Source of the DNA: Ramlibacter tataouinensis
Lineage (GTDB): Bacteria > Pseudomonadota > Gammaproteobacteria > Burkholderiales > Burkholderiaceae_C
Assembly: GCA_002427815.1 (NCBI GenBank)
Contig: DIZF01000072.1
Coordinates: 7,749 to 32,886 of the forward strand
Reading direction: 5' to 3'
DNA length: 25,138 bases
In this document: positions 13,366 to 22,259 of the stretch, piece after piece
Layout of the letters: each line of letters starts with the position of its first letter
Position numbering within the stretch: position 1 is the first letter of the stretch
Made by a program: the position numbers and the translations under genes
The notes under the pieces: generated by a model
What the model was told of the DNA's origin: nothing
The model's database searches: none
The model's input: the letters and a program-made list of their open reading frames with translations, nothing else

Positions 13366-16344
13366 ATGCCCACCACCCAACGCCTGCCTTTTCCCTACCG
13401 GCCGGAAGCCGGGATCGTGGAGCGCCAGCTGCGCTCCCTGAGCGACGCCCTGGATTGGTCCGCAGCCGCCGCCACCGCGCAGCCCTGGGTGCTGGCGGTG
13501 CGGCGCCGCCCGCCACCGTTCTGGGCGATGGAACGCCTGTTGCAGGAATACCCGATAGCCAGCACCGAAGGCCTGGCCCTGATGCGCCTTGCCGAAGCCC
13601 TGCTGCGGGTGCCGGATGCGCAAACCGCGATCGCGCTCACGGCGGACCAACTGGGCCGCGCGGACTTCGACAAGGACGCCGACGGCGCGCTGGCGCGTTT
13701 GTCCCAAAGCGCGATCGCGATGTCGAAGAAGCTGCTGCCCCATGCGCAGCACGAGGCCGGCCTGCTGGGCAAGCTCGGCGCCAGGACCGTGGTGGCCGCG
13801 ACGCTGCGCGCGGTGCAACTGCTGGGGCGCCAGTTCGTGCTGGGCCAGGACATCGTCGAAGCGATGCAGGAGGCCGATGCGGCCCGGCGCGGCGTGGCAG
13901 CGCAGCCCGCAGGGCCGGCGGGCGGCCTGAGGTTCTCCTACGACATGCTGGGCGAAGGTGCCCGCACCGACGCCGATGCGCTGCGTTACCTGGCGAGCTA
14001 CCGCAGCGGCATTGATGCGATCGCCACCCGGGCCCCGGCGGATCGCCCGGTCGAGCAGAACGACGGGATCTCGATCAAGCTCAGCGCGCTGCACCCGCGT
14101 TATGAAGAGGCGCAGCGCGAGCGGGTGCTGGCCGAACTGGTGCCGCGCGTCTGGACCCTGTGCGAGCGCGCCGCCCGCGCCAACGTCAGCCTGACCATCG
14201 ATGCCGAGGAAGTGGACCGGCTGGAGCTCTCGCTGGACGTGTTCGAAGCATTGGCCGAGCGGGTGGCGCGTGAGCATCCGCAGTGGCGCGGCTTCGGCCT
14301 GGCGCTGCAGTCCTACCAGACCCGCGCGCTGGAACTGGTCGAACATGTGGTCGCGATCGCACGCCGGTACGGCCTGCGCTTCATGTGCCGGCTGGTCAAG
14401 GGCGCCTACTGGGACGCCGAGATCAAGCGGGCCCAGGAGCTAGGGCTGCCGCATTACCCGGTGTTCACGCACAAGAACCACACCGATATTTCCTACCTGG
14501 CCTGCGCGCGCGCCCTGCTGAATGCCGGCGACGTGATTTATGCGCAATTCGCAACGCACAACGCCGGCACCATCGCCGCGATACTGCAAATGGCCGCGCG
14601 CACCACGGCGCAGTTCGAGTTGCAGCGGCTCCATGGGATGGGAGAGGGTGTGTATCGCGAGGTGCTGCGCAGCGCGCCGGTGCCGGTTCGCGTGTATGCG
14701 CCGGTCGGGCGGCACCGCGATCTGCTGGCCTACCTGGTCCGGCGGCTACTGGAAAACGGCGCCAACTCCTCCTTCGTGCACCAGCTGGCGGACGAATCGG
14801 TGGGGATGGACCAGCTGCTGGTCTCGCCCTTGCGACTGGAAACCGCCGCCTCCCTGCCCATGCCGCGCGATCTCTACGGTCCGCGGCGCCGCAACAGCAC
14901 GGGCGTCGACCTGGCGGTGGAAGCCATGCGTGCGCCCCTCCTGACGGCTTACGAAAGCGTGCAAGTGCCGGCCGTCGATTGGTTCGACCCGGCGCAGGTG
15001 CCGGCTGCCGTACAGCGTTCCGCAGCGGCTTACCCGGCCTGGCGCGCACTGCCGGTCGAATCGCGCGCCGCAATCCTGCGCCGCGCCGCCGACGCCATGG
15101 AAGCGCGGATGCCTCAGCTGTGCGCGCTCCTGGTCAAGGAAGCCTTCAAGACCTGGGGCGACTGCGTGGCCGAGGTGCGCGAGGCAGTCGACTTCCTGCG
15201 CTATTACGCCGTGGAGGCCGAGCGCATCCAGCAACCAATCACCTTGCAAGGCCCGACCGGCGAGAGCAACGAACTGCGCCTCACGCCGCGCGGACCCTGG
15301 GCCTGCATCAGCCCCTGGAATTTCCCGCTGGCGATCTTCACCGGCCAGGTGGTCGCGGCACTGGCCACGGGCAACACCGTGCTGGCCAAACCGGCCGAGC
15401 AGACCCCGGCTATCGCGCTGGCAGCCGTTGGGATCCTGCATGAAGCCGGCGTGCCGCCCGATGCGCTGCAATTGCTGCATGGGCCCGGCGAGACCGTGGG
15501 CGCCGCGCTGGTGGCGCAGCCGGGCATTGCCGGCGTGGTGTTCACCGGCTCGACCCAGGTCGCCAGGATCATCCACCGCGCGCTGGCGGCGCAGGACGGG
15601 CCCATCGTTCCGCTCATCGCCGAGACCGGCGGCATCAACGCCATGGTGGTCGATTCCACCGCTCTGCCCGAGCAGGTGGCCGATGCGGTGGTGCAAAGCG
15701 CCTTCCGTTCGGCCGGCCAGCGCTGTTCGGCGCTGCGGCTGCTGTGCGTGCACGAGGGCATTGCCGACGGCGTGATCGAGATGATCCGGGGGGCGGCGCG
15801 CGAACTGGCGACCGGCGACCCGGCGCAGCTCGCGACCGACGTCGGCCCGGTCATCGATGGCGAAGCGTTCGAGGGCCTGCAGCGGCATCTGCAGCGGCTG
15901 CACGCCCAGGCCCGCGCGCTGCTGCCGCCCGGGGATTTCCCGCCGTCAACCCGCCTGGTGCCGCCGCAGGCGTTCGAAGTGGAACGGATCAGCGACGTGC
16001 GGCAGGAAATTTTCGGCCCGGTGCTGCACATCGTGCGCTGGGGCGGCGACCCGCAGGGCGTGATAGCCCAGATCAACGCGCTGGGCTACGGCCTCACCCT
16101 GGGCATCCAGACCCGCATCGACAGCCGCGCGCAGGCGCTGGCGGCGCACGCCCACATCGGCAATGTCTATGTCAATCGCAACATGATCGGTGCCGTGGTG
16201 GGCGTGCAGCCGTTCGGCGGCGAAGGGCTGTCGGGCACCGGCCCCAAGGCCGGCGGCCCGCATTACCTGTACCGCTTCTGCGCCGAACAGACGCTGACCA
16301 TCAACACAACCGCGGCCGGCGGCAACGTGGCGTTGCTCGCGTAG
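13366..16344 (+). CDS. putA: Bifunctional proline dehydrogenase / delta-1-pyrroline-5-carboxylate dehydrogenase
   Basis: PutA oxidises proline to glutamate in two steps, using FAD then NAD. The 992-residue protein is a short PutA. It starts straight with the alpha-helical arm and lacks the N-terminal ribbon-helix-helix DNA-binding domain of trifunctional PutA. The proline dehydrogenase barrel (about 170-480) shows DGISIKLSALHPRYE (with K238), RLVKGAYWDAEIK (K345), THKNHTD, QFATHNA, and the C-terminal VRVYAPVG and RRLLENGANSS. The aldehyde dehydrogenase half (about 540-985) shows SPWNFPLAIFTGQ, FTGSTQVA, catalytic E753 in AETGG, catalytic C787 in SAGQRCSAL, EIFGP and PFGGEGLSGTGPKAGG. Without the repressor domain it presumably depends on the divergent Lrp-type regulator. 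Its stop is one base from the convergent efflux gene; I see no terminator between. Confidence 0.96.
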   Translation: MPTTQRLPFPYRPEAGIVERQLRSLSDALDWSAAAATAQPWVLAVRRRPPPFWAMERLLQEYPIASTEGLALMRLAEALLRVPDAQTAIALTADQLGRADFDKDADGALARLSQSAIAMSKKLLPHAQHEAGLLGKLGARTVVAATLRAVQLLGRQFVLGQDIVEAMQEADAARRGVAAQPAGPAGGLRFSYDMLGEGARTDADALRYLASYRSGIDAIATRAPADRPVEQNDGISIKLSALHPRYEEAQRERVLAELVPRVWTLCERAARANVSLTIDAEEVDRLELSLDVFEALAERVAREHPQWRGFGLALQSYQTRALELVEHVVAIARRYGLRFMCRLVKGAYWDAEIKRAQELGLPHYPVFTHKNHTDISYLACARALLNAGDVIYAQFATHNAGTIAAILQMAARTTAQFELQRLHGMGEGVYREVLRSAPVPVRVYAPVGRHRDLLAYLVRRLLENGANSSFVHQLADESVGMDQLLVSPLRLETAASLPMPRDLYGPRRRNSTGVDLAVEAMRAPLLTAYESVQVPAVDWFDPAQVPAAVQRSAAAYPAWRALPVESRAAILRRAADAMEARMPQLCALLVKEAFKTWGDCVAEVREAVDFLRYYAVEAERIQQPITLQGPTGESNELRLTPRGPWACISPWNFPLAIFTGQVVAALATGNTVLAKPAEQTPAIALAAVGILHEAGVPPDALQLLHGPGETVGAALVAQPGIAGVVFTGSTQVARIIHRALAAQDGPIVPLIAETGGINAMVVDSTALPEQVADAVVQSAFRSAGQRCSALRLLCVHEGIADGVIEMIRGAARELATGDPAQLATDVGPVIDGEAFEGLQRHLQRLHAQARALLPPGDFPPSTRLVPPQAFEVERISDVRQEIFGPVLHIVRWGGDPQGVIAQINALGYGLTLGIQTRIDSRAQALAAHAHIGNVYVNRNMIGAVVGVQPFGGEGLSGTGPKAGGPHYLYRFCAEQTLTINTTAAGGNVALLA

Positions 16345-16345
16345 A

Positions 16346-17764
16346 TCACCGGGCCGCGGCGCTGGAGGTCTCCGGCGGCGCGGTCCAGCCCCCGCCCAGA
16401 GCGCGATACAGCAGCACCTGGTTCTGCAATTGCTGCAGCCGGGTCTGCACCACGGCGTATTGCGCGGCGAACAGGGAGCGCTGGCTGTCGAGCAGGTCCA
16501 GGTAGCTGGCGATGCCGTTGTCGTAGCGCAGCTTGGAGAGCCGATAGCGTGCGGACTCGGCCTGCGCCACCAGGATTTGCGCCTGCAACTGCTGGCCGAA
16601 GGTGGCGCGGCCGGCCAGCGCGTCGGAGACCTCGCGGAACGCAGCCTGGATGGCGCGCTCGTACTGCGCGATCGCGATCTCGCGCCCGGCCATGGCCGAT
16701 GCCAGGCCGGCGCGATTGCGGCCGGCATCGAAGATCGGCTGCACCAGTTGCGGCGCCGCGGTCCAGCCCCAGCTGCCGCCCTTGAACAGCCCGGAGAGTT
16801 CGTTGCTGGCCGTGCCGATACCGGCGGTGAGCGAGATGCGCGGAAAGAAGGCGGCCCGGGCTGCACCGATATTGGCATTGGCGGCCACCAGCTGCTGCTC
16901 GGCCTGGCGCACGTCGGGCCGGCGCGTGAGCACTTCCGACGGCGTGCCCGCAGGCAGGTCGGGCAGGCTCACCGACGCAGTGGTCACCGCCCCGCCCAGG
17001 TCCGGTGGCACCGGTTGCCCCAGCAACAAGGCCAGGGCGTCGAGGTCCGTGGCCTGCTGACGCGTCAACTGCGCCAGGGCGACGCGCGAGCTCTCGGCCA
17101 GCGACTGAGCCTGGCGGAAATCCAGCTCCGAAGTCACGCCGTTGTCGAAGCGCAGCCTGGCCAGGCGCAGCGATTCCTCGCGCGTGACCAGGGTCTGCCG
17201 GGTCAGCTCCAGCAGCTCCTGGTCGGCCACCAGGCCCAGCCAGGTGGTGGCCACCGTGGCCACCAGGCTGGTCTGCGCGGCCTTGCGCCCTTCCTCGGTG
17301 GCGAGGTACTGCGCCAGCGCCGCTTCGCTCAGGCTGGCGATGCGGCCGAACAGGTCGATCTCCCAGGCCGTGAACGCCAGGCCGGCGGTATAGGTGCTGG
17401 TGATGCCGCCACTGCTGTTGGGCACGCGTGAACCGGTGACGGCCGCGCCCACGGTTGGCAGCTTGTCGGCACGGCGGATGTCGTACTGCGCGCGCGCCTG
17501 CTCGATGTTCAGGATCGCCACCCGCAGGTCGCGGTTGTTGGCGAGCGCGATGTCGATGAGTTGCCGCAGGCGCTCGTCGGTGAAGAACTGCTGCCACGGC
17601 AGTTCGCTGGCGGCGGTGCCGCCGGCGGCGCCGGGGTAAGCCCAGTCGCCGGGCACCGGCGCCGCGGGCCGCTGGTAAGCCGGCATCATCGAACAGCCGG
17701 ACAGCAGCGCCGCGCCGAGCGCGAGTGCCGCCAGCGGCCGGCGCGAAGCAGTGAGCGCCTTCAT
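16346..17764 (-). CDS. oprM: RND efflux outer-membrane channel lipoprotein (OprM/NodT family)
   Basis: This 472-residue outer-membrane factor is the trimeric exit duct of the efflux pump encoded upstream. It starts with a lipoprotein signal peptide with lipobox LLSGC (20-24), so C24 should be lipidated. Two TolC-type OEP repeats follow. Landmarks are PAYQRPAAPVP just after the anchor, AYPGAAGG, LPWQQFFTDERLRQLIDIALANNRDLR, ARAAFFPRISLTAGIG, and the duplicated helical hairpin ending in RYDNGIASYLDLLDSQRSLF. It is the last gene of the acrA-acrB-oprM operon; its ATG overlaps the pump gene's TGA (ATGA, 17761-17764), so translation is likely coupled. The name oprM denotes the family; the exact orthologue in this lineage is not fixed. 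It ends one base from the convergent putA stop. Confidence 0.94.
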   Translation of the reverse strand: MKALTASRRPLAALALGAALLSGCSMMPAYQRPAAPVPGDWAYPGAAGGTAASELPWQQFFTDERLRQLIDIALANNRDLRVAILNIEQARAQYDIRRADKLPTVGAAVTGSRVPNSSGGITSTYTAGLAFTAWEIDLFGRIASLSEAALAQYLATEEGRKAAQTSLVATVATTWLGLVADQELLELTRQTLVTREESLRLARLRFDNGVTSELDFRQAQSLAESSRVALAQLTRQQATDLDALALLLGQPVPPDLGGAVTTASVSLPDLPAGTPSEVLTRRPDVRQAEQQLVAANANIGAARAAFFPRISLTAGIGTASNELSGLFKGGSWGWTAAPQLVQPIFDAGRNRAGLASAMAGREIAIAQYERAIQAAFREVSDALAGRATFGQQLQAQILVAQAESARYRLSKLRYDNGIASYLDLLDSQRSLFAAQYAVVQTRLQQLQNQVLLYRALGGGWTAPPETSSAAAR

Positions 17765-20700
17765 GAGTGGCCTCCTTCGGCCGGCGCCGGGCCATCCAGT
17801 TCATGGCGGTACATGCGGCGCTGGCGTTCGCTGCCCTTGAAGATGCCGCGCACCACCACGAAGAAGATCGGAACGAAGAACACCGACAGGGCGGTGCCGG
17901 TCAGCATGCCGCCCAGCACGCCGGTGCCGATCGCGCGCTGGCTGGCCGAGCCCGCGCCGGTGGCCAGCGCCAGCGGCAGCACGCCCAGGCCGAACGCCAT
18001 CGAGGTCATGATGATCGGGCGAAAGCGCAGATGGGCGGCCGCCAGCGCCGACTCGATCACGCTCTTGCCCTGCGCCTGCAGGTCCTTGGCGAATTCGATG
18101 ATCAGGATCGCGTTCTTGGCGGCCAGGCCGATGATGGTGATCAGCCCGACCTGGAAATACACGTCGTTGGCATAGCCGCGCAGGGTTGTGGACAGCAGCA
18201 CGCCGAGCACGCCGAGCGGCACGACGAGAATGACCGACAGCGGGATCGACCAGCTCTCGTACAGCGCGGCCAGGCACAGGAACACCGACAGGATGGCGAA
18301 GCCGTACAGGATCATGGCCTGGGAGCCCGCGAGCTTTTCCTCGCGCGACTGGCCGGTCCACTCGTAGCCGAAGCCCTGCGGCAACTGGGCCGCGAGGCGC
18401 TCCATCTCGTCCATCGCCGCCCCGGTGCTGTAGCCGGGCGCCGGCGCGCCGGAGATCCGCATCGCCGGATAGCCGTTGTAGCGGATGGTCTGCATCGCGC
18501 CGTTGACCCAGCGGGTGGTGGCGAATGCCGACAGCGGCACCGGCTTGCCCTGCTGGTTGCTGGCATTGAGCCGCAGCAGGTCTTCCGGCTGCATGCGGGC
18601 CGGCGCATCGGCCTGTACCACCACGCGCTGCAGCCGGCCGCGGCTCGGGAAATCGTTGATATAGGCCGAGCCCAGCGCCGTGGACAGCGTCGAGTTGATG
18701 GAGTCGAAGGGCACGCCCAGCGCATTGGCCTTGTCGCGGTCGATGTCGATCAGCAGTTGCGGCGCGTCTTCCAGCCCGTCCGGCCGCACCTGGGTCAGCA
18801 CCTTGCTCTGGCCGGCCAGTCCCAGCAGCTGGTTGCGCGCCGCGGTCAGCGCTTCATGGCCGGCGCCGGCGCGGTCCTGCAGGCGGAAGGTGAAGCCGGA
18901 GGCGACACCCAGCTCCGGAATCGGCGGCGGGCTGAGCGGGAAGATGAAGGCATCGCGGATGCCCGACAGCGCACCGAAGGCGCGGCCCGCCAGTGCCTCG
19001 GCCGAGTGGCTGGGCCCCTCGCGCTGGTCCCAGTCCTTGAGCGTGACGAACGCCAGCGCGGCGTTCTGGCCCTGCCCGGAAAAGCTGAAGCCCAGCACGC
19101 CGACCATGCTCTGCACCTCGGGTTGCTTCAGGATGTAGGCCTCCACCTGTTCGATCACATGGCGGGTGCGCTCCTGGGTCGCGCCCGGGGGCAACTGCAC
19201 GTTGATCAGCATGGTGCCCTGGTCCTCGCCCGGCAGGAACGAGGTCGGCAGGCGCGCATACAACAGGGCCACCGCGCCGATCACGACGGCATAGATGATC
19301 AGATAGCGCGCGGCCCGCCGCAGCACGCGCGCGACCACGCTTTCGTAGTTCTTGGCGGTATTGGAGAAGCCGCGGTTGAACCAGCCGAAGAAGCCGCTCT
19401 TCTCGTGGTGGTGGCCGGCCTCGACCTGCTTGAGCAGGGTGGCGCACAGCGCCGGCGTCAGCGACAAGGCCATGAAAGCGGAGAACGCGATCGAGGACAC
19501 CATCACCGCCGAGAACTGGCGGTAGATGTTGCCGGTGGAACCGGCGAAAAAGGCCAGCGGCACGAACACCGAAATCAGCACCACCGTCACGCCGACGATC
19601 GCGCCCTGGATCTGGCCCATGGCCTTGCGCGTGGCTTCGCGCGGCGGCAGGCCTTCGGTGCTCATGATGCGCTCGACGTTCTCCACCACCACGATGGCGT
19701 CGTCCACCACGATGCCGATGACCAGCACCATGCCGAACATGGTCAGCACGTTGATCGAAAATCCCAGCGCCATCAGCGCGCCGAAGGTACCCAGCAGCGC
19801 GATCGGCACCACCAGCGTCGGGATGATGGTGTAGCGCCAGTTCTGCAGGAACAGGAACATCACCAGGAACACCAGCGCCACGGCTTCCAGCAGCGTCACC
19901 ACCACCTGCGAGATCGAAATCCGCACGAAGCGCGAGCTGTCGTACGGGATCTCCCATTTGACGCCGTGCGGGAAGAACTTCGACAACTCCTCCATCCGGG
20001 TGCGGATCGCCGCCGCCGTGGCCAGGGCGTTGCCGGTGGGCGAGAGCTGCACGCCGATGCCCGTGGAGGGCTTGCCGTTCAGACGCGCGGAGGTAGCGTA
20101 GTTCTGGGCGCCGAGTTCGATCCGCGCCACGTCGCGCAGGCGCACGGTGGAGCCGTCGGTGTTGGCGCGCAGCACGACGTTGCCGAACTGCTCGACCGAG
20201 GCGAGCTGGCCGTTCACCACCACCGTCGCGGCAATCCCCTGGCCGTCGATGTTGGGCAGGTCGCCGATGGTGCCGGACGAAACCTGCGCGTTCTGGGCCC
20301 GGATCGCGGCATTCACGTCCGCCGCCGGGATGCCGAAGCTGACCAGCTTGGCCGGATCGATCCACACCCGCATCGCCTGCTCGGTGCCGAACAGCTGGGC
20401 CTGGCCGACGCCAGGCAGGCGCTGGATCTCGGGCAGTATCGTGCGCGAGGCGTAATCGCCCAGCGCCACCGGCGTATAGGCCGGATCGTCCGACGAGATG
20501 ATCGTGAACAGCAGGAAGTTGGTGCGCGCCTTGTCGACCCGGACGCCCTGCTGCGTCACCGCCGCCGGCAAGCGCGGCGTGGCGCGCGACAGCCGGTTCT
20601 GCACGTCGACCTGGGCCAGGTCGGGATTGGTGCCCGGCTGGAAGCTCAGCGTGATCTGGCCGCCGCCGTTGGCCTGGCTCACCGACTCCATGTAGATGAG

Positions 20701-20922
20701 TCCGGGCGAGCCGTTCATCTCCTGTTCGATCACGCTGATGACGCTCTCCTCGAGCGTGGTGGCCGAGGCGCCGGGGTAGCTGGCGGACACCACGATCGAG
20801 GGCGGCGCCACGGGTGGGTACTGGGCGATCGGCAACTGCGTGATGGACACCCCGCCCAGCACGATGATGAACAGCGCGATCACCCAGGCGAAGATCGGGC
20901 GGTCGATGAAGAATCGGGCCAT
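17761..20922 (-). CDS. acrB: RND multidrug efflux pump, inner-membrane subunit (HAE1 family, AcrB/MexB type)
   Basis: This 1053-residue proton/drug antiporter has the HAE1 family length. Its N-terminus, MARFFIDRPIFAWVIALFIIVLGG, starts the first of twelve membrane helices. The proton-relay residues are in place: D407 and D408 in GIVVDDAIVVVENV (the same numbers as E. coli AcrB), K936 in GLAAKNAILIIEFAK, and the arginine-containing RPIIMTSMAFGLGVLPL segment. Two large periplasmic porter/docking loops lie between helices 1-2 and 7-8. I chose the ATG at 20922 because GGGGAGG lies just upstream; the reading frame from 20967 adds 15 basic residues that overlap the end of acrA. Substrates cannot be read from sequence, but the family exports hydrophobic and amphiphilic drugs. 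The gap to acrA is 13 bp and the overlap with the channel gene is 4 bp. Confidence 0.97.
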   Translation of the reverse strand: MARFFIDRPIFAWVIALFIIVLGGVSITQLPIAQYPPVAPPSIVVSASYPGASATTLEESVISVIEQEMNGSPGLIYMESVSQANGGGQITLSFQPGTNPDLAQVDVQNRLSRATPRLPAAVTQQGVRVDKARTNFLLFTIISSDDPAYTPVALGDYASRTILPEIQRLPGVGQAQLFGTEQAMRVWIDPAKLVSFGIPAADVNAAIRAQNAQVSSGTIGDLPNIDGQGIAATVVVNGQLASVEQFGNVVLRANTDGSTVRLRDVARIELGAQNYATSARLNGKPSTGIGVQLSPTGNALATAAAIRTRMEELSKFFPHGVKWEIPYDSSRFVRISISQVVVTLLEAVALVFLVMFLFLQNWRYTIIPTLVVPIALLGTFGALMALGFSINVLTMFGMVLVIGIVVDDAIVVVENVERIMSTEGLPPREATRKAMGQIQGAIVGVTVVLISVFVPLAFFAGSTGNIYRQFSAVMVSSIAFSAFMALSLTPALCATLLKQVEAGHHHEKSGFFGWFNRGFSNTAKNYESVVARVLRRAARYLIIYAVVIGAVALLYARLPTSFLPGEDQGTMLINVQLPPGATQERTRHVIEQVEAYILKQPEVQSMVGVLGFSFSGQGQNAALAFVTLKDWDQREGPSHSAEALAGRAFGALSGIRDAFIFPLSPPPIPELGVASGFTFRLQDRAGAGHEALTAARNQLLGLAGQSKVLTQVRPDGLEDAPQLLIDIDRDKANALGVPFDSINSTLSTALGSAYINDFPSRGRLQRVVVQADAPARMQPEDLLRLNASNQQGKPVPLSAFATTRWVNGAMQTIRYNGYPAMRISGAPAPGYSTGAAMDEMERLAAQLPQGFGYEWTGQSREEKLAGSQAMILYGFAILSVFLCLAALYESWSIPLSVILVVPLGVLGVLLSTTLRGYANDVYFQVGLITIIGLAAKNAILIIEFAKDLQAQGKSVIESALAAAHLRFRPIIMTSMAFGLGVLPLALATGAGSASQRAIGTGVLGGMLTGTALSVFFVPIFFVVVRGIFKGSERQRRMYRHELDGPAPAEGGHS

Positions 20923-20935
20923 GCCGCGCCTCCCC

Positions 20936-22156
20936 TTACTTCGCCGCCGGGGCGGAGGCAGGGGCAACGGCGGCCGGCGCGGGACCGGGGCGCCAGGGCA
21001 CGGGCTTCACGACGGCGCCGGGGCGCAGCCTCTGGAAGCCGTCCACCATCACCTGCTCGCCGGTCTTCAACCCCTCCAGCACCACCCACTGGCCGCCCTG
21101 CTCGCCGCCCATCTTGATGGCACGCGGGCTCACCTTGCCGTCGGCGCCCACCACCATCACGGAGTCGCCCTGGGCCGTGCGCGACACGGCCTGCTGCGGC
21201 AACAGCACCGCGTCGCCGGCCTTGGCCTGCTCCAGCCGCACCCGCACATACAGGCCCGGCAACAACGAACCGTTGGGGTTGGGCACTTCGGCGCGCAGCG
21301 TGATCTGGCCGCTGGTCGGATCGACGGAAAGGTCGGAGAACAGCAGCCGGCCGGTGCTCGGGTGCTCGCTGCCGTCCTCCAGCAGCACATGCACCAGCGC
21401 GCTGTCGGCACCGGTTGCCCGCTTGAGCTGGCCCTGCGCCAGCGCGCGCCGCAGCTTCAGCACATCGGCTGCCGGCTGGGTGAAATTGACGTACATCGGA
21501 TGGATCTGCTGGATCACCGCCAGCGGCGTGGCCTCGCCCTGCCCCACCAGCGCGCCTTCGGTCACCAGCGCCCGGCCGATGCGCCCGCTGATGGGCGCCG
21601 TCACCGAGGCATAGCCCAGGTTGATCTGCGCCGTCTGCACCGCCGCGCGCGAAGCTGCGACGTCGGCCTGCGCCTGCTTCTCGGCTGCCACCGCATTTGC
21701 ATATTCCTGCTTGCTGACGGCGTTGGCTTCGACCAGCGGCTGGTAGCGCTCGGCCAGCGCGGCGGCCTGCCCCAGGTTGGCCTGGGCGCGCGCCAGCGCG
21801 GCCTGGGCGCTGGCAACGGCGGCGGCATAGGGCGCGGGGTCGATGCGAAACAGCAGCTGACCGGCCCTGACATTCGAGCCCTCGCGGAACAGCCGCTGCA
21901 GCACGATGCCGGCGGCACGCGCGCGCACCTGGGCCACGCGCGATGCTTCCAGCCGCCCCGGCAACTCCGTCACCAGACCGACATCGCCGGGCGTCACGGT
22001 GACCACGCCGACTTCAGCAGGCGGCATGCCGCCGCCTGCCGGCGGCGCATTGCCAGGCTCCTTGCCGCAGGCCGCCAGCAGCAGCGCCAGCGCGGCCGCC
22101 AGGACAGCGCCCCGGAATGAAAGCGTGGACCGCAGGGAAAGGTGCAAGTCAGGCAT
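20936..22156 (-). CDS. acrA: RND efflux periplasmic adaptor (membrane fusion protein, AcrA/MexA type)
   Basis: This 406-residue lipoprotein adaptor links the pump to the outer-membrane channel. The signal peptide ends in lipobox LLAAC (C30), anchoring it to the inner membrane. The order of parts is normal: beta-barrel strand and lipoyl half (VTELPGRLEASRVAQVRARAAGIVLQRLFREGSNVRAGQLLFRIDP), alpha-hairpin (about 105-165, coiled-coil with A/L/Q-rich heptads), second lipoyl half (INLGYASVTAPISGRIGRALVTEGALVG), beta-barrel, and membrane-proximal domain. The C-terminus is Ala/Pro-rich. I chose the ATG at 22156 because AAGGA lies five bases upstream and the signal peptide begins there; the reading frame from 22369 would run through the operator. 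The predicted transcript starts near 22219, giving a leader of about 63 bases. First gene of the operon. Confidence 0.95.
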   Translation of the reverse strand: MPDLHLSLRSTLSFRGAVLAAALALLLAACGKEPGNAPPAGGGMPPAEVGVVTVTPGDVGLVTELPGRLEASRVAQVRARAAGIVLQRLFREGSNVRAGQLLFRIDPAPYAAAVASAQAALARAQANLGQAAALAERYQPLVEANAVSKQEYANAVAAEKQAQADVAASRAAVQTAQINLGYASVTAPISGRIGRALVTEGALVGQGEATPLAVIQQIHPMYVNFTQPAADVLKLRRALAQGQLKRATGADSALVHVLLEDGSEHPSTGRLLFSDLSVDPTSGQITLRAEVPNPNGSLLPGLYVRVRLEQAKAGDAVLLPQQAVSRTAQGDSVMVVGADGKVSPRAIKMGGEQGGQWVVLEGLKTGEQVMVDGFQRLRPGAVVKPVPWRPGPAPAAVAPASAPAAK

Positions 22157-22225
22157 GGATTTCCTTGACGATGAGGGCCATGGCGCAGGCGCGGGCCGGC
22201 CGCCCGGGTTCAGGTGAAGCGACGG

Positions 22226-22253
22226 AGTATACATGCAGCGGTGAATGTATACT
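22226..22253. promoter_or_regulatory. AcrR-type operator overlapping both divergent -10 elements
   Basis: AGTATACAT (22226-22234) and ATGTATACT (22245-22253) are a perfect 9-bp inverted repeat with a 10-bp spacer. Each arm contains TATACT, a good -10: on the plus strand at 22248-22253 for the repressor and on the minus strand (plus 22226-22231) for the efflux operon. The right half, TGAATGTAT, resembles the E. coli AcrR site. No good -35 is visible on either strand. Bound repressor would block both promoters. Confidence 0.8.
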
Positions 22254-22259
22254 GCCGGC

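Noticed and set aside
16342..16348. Terminator between convergent putA and the efflux channel gene
   Set aside because: The stops are one base apart and I found no clear hairpin in the adjacent ends; any termination signal must lie inside coding sequence.
17767..21117. Very long plus-strand open frame (1116 codons) antisense to the efflux pump gene
   Set aside because: It lies fully opposite acrB, is rich in His/Arg/Gln/Gly as expected for the complement of high-GC codons, and has no domain. Long antisense open frames are normal in such DNA.
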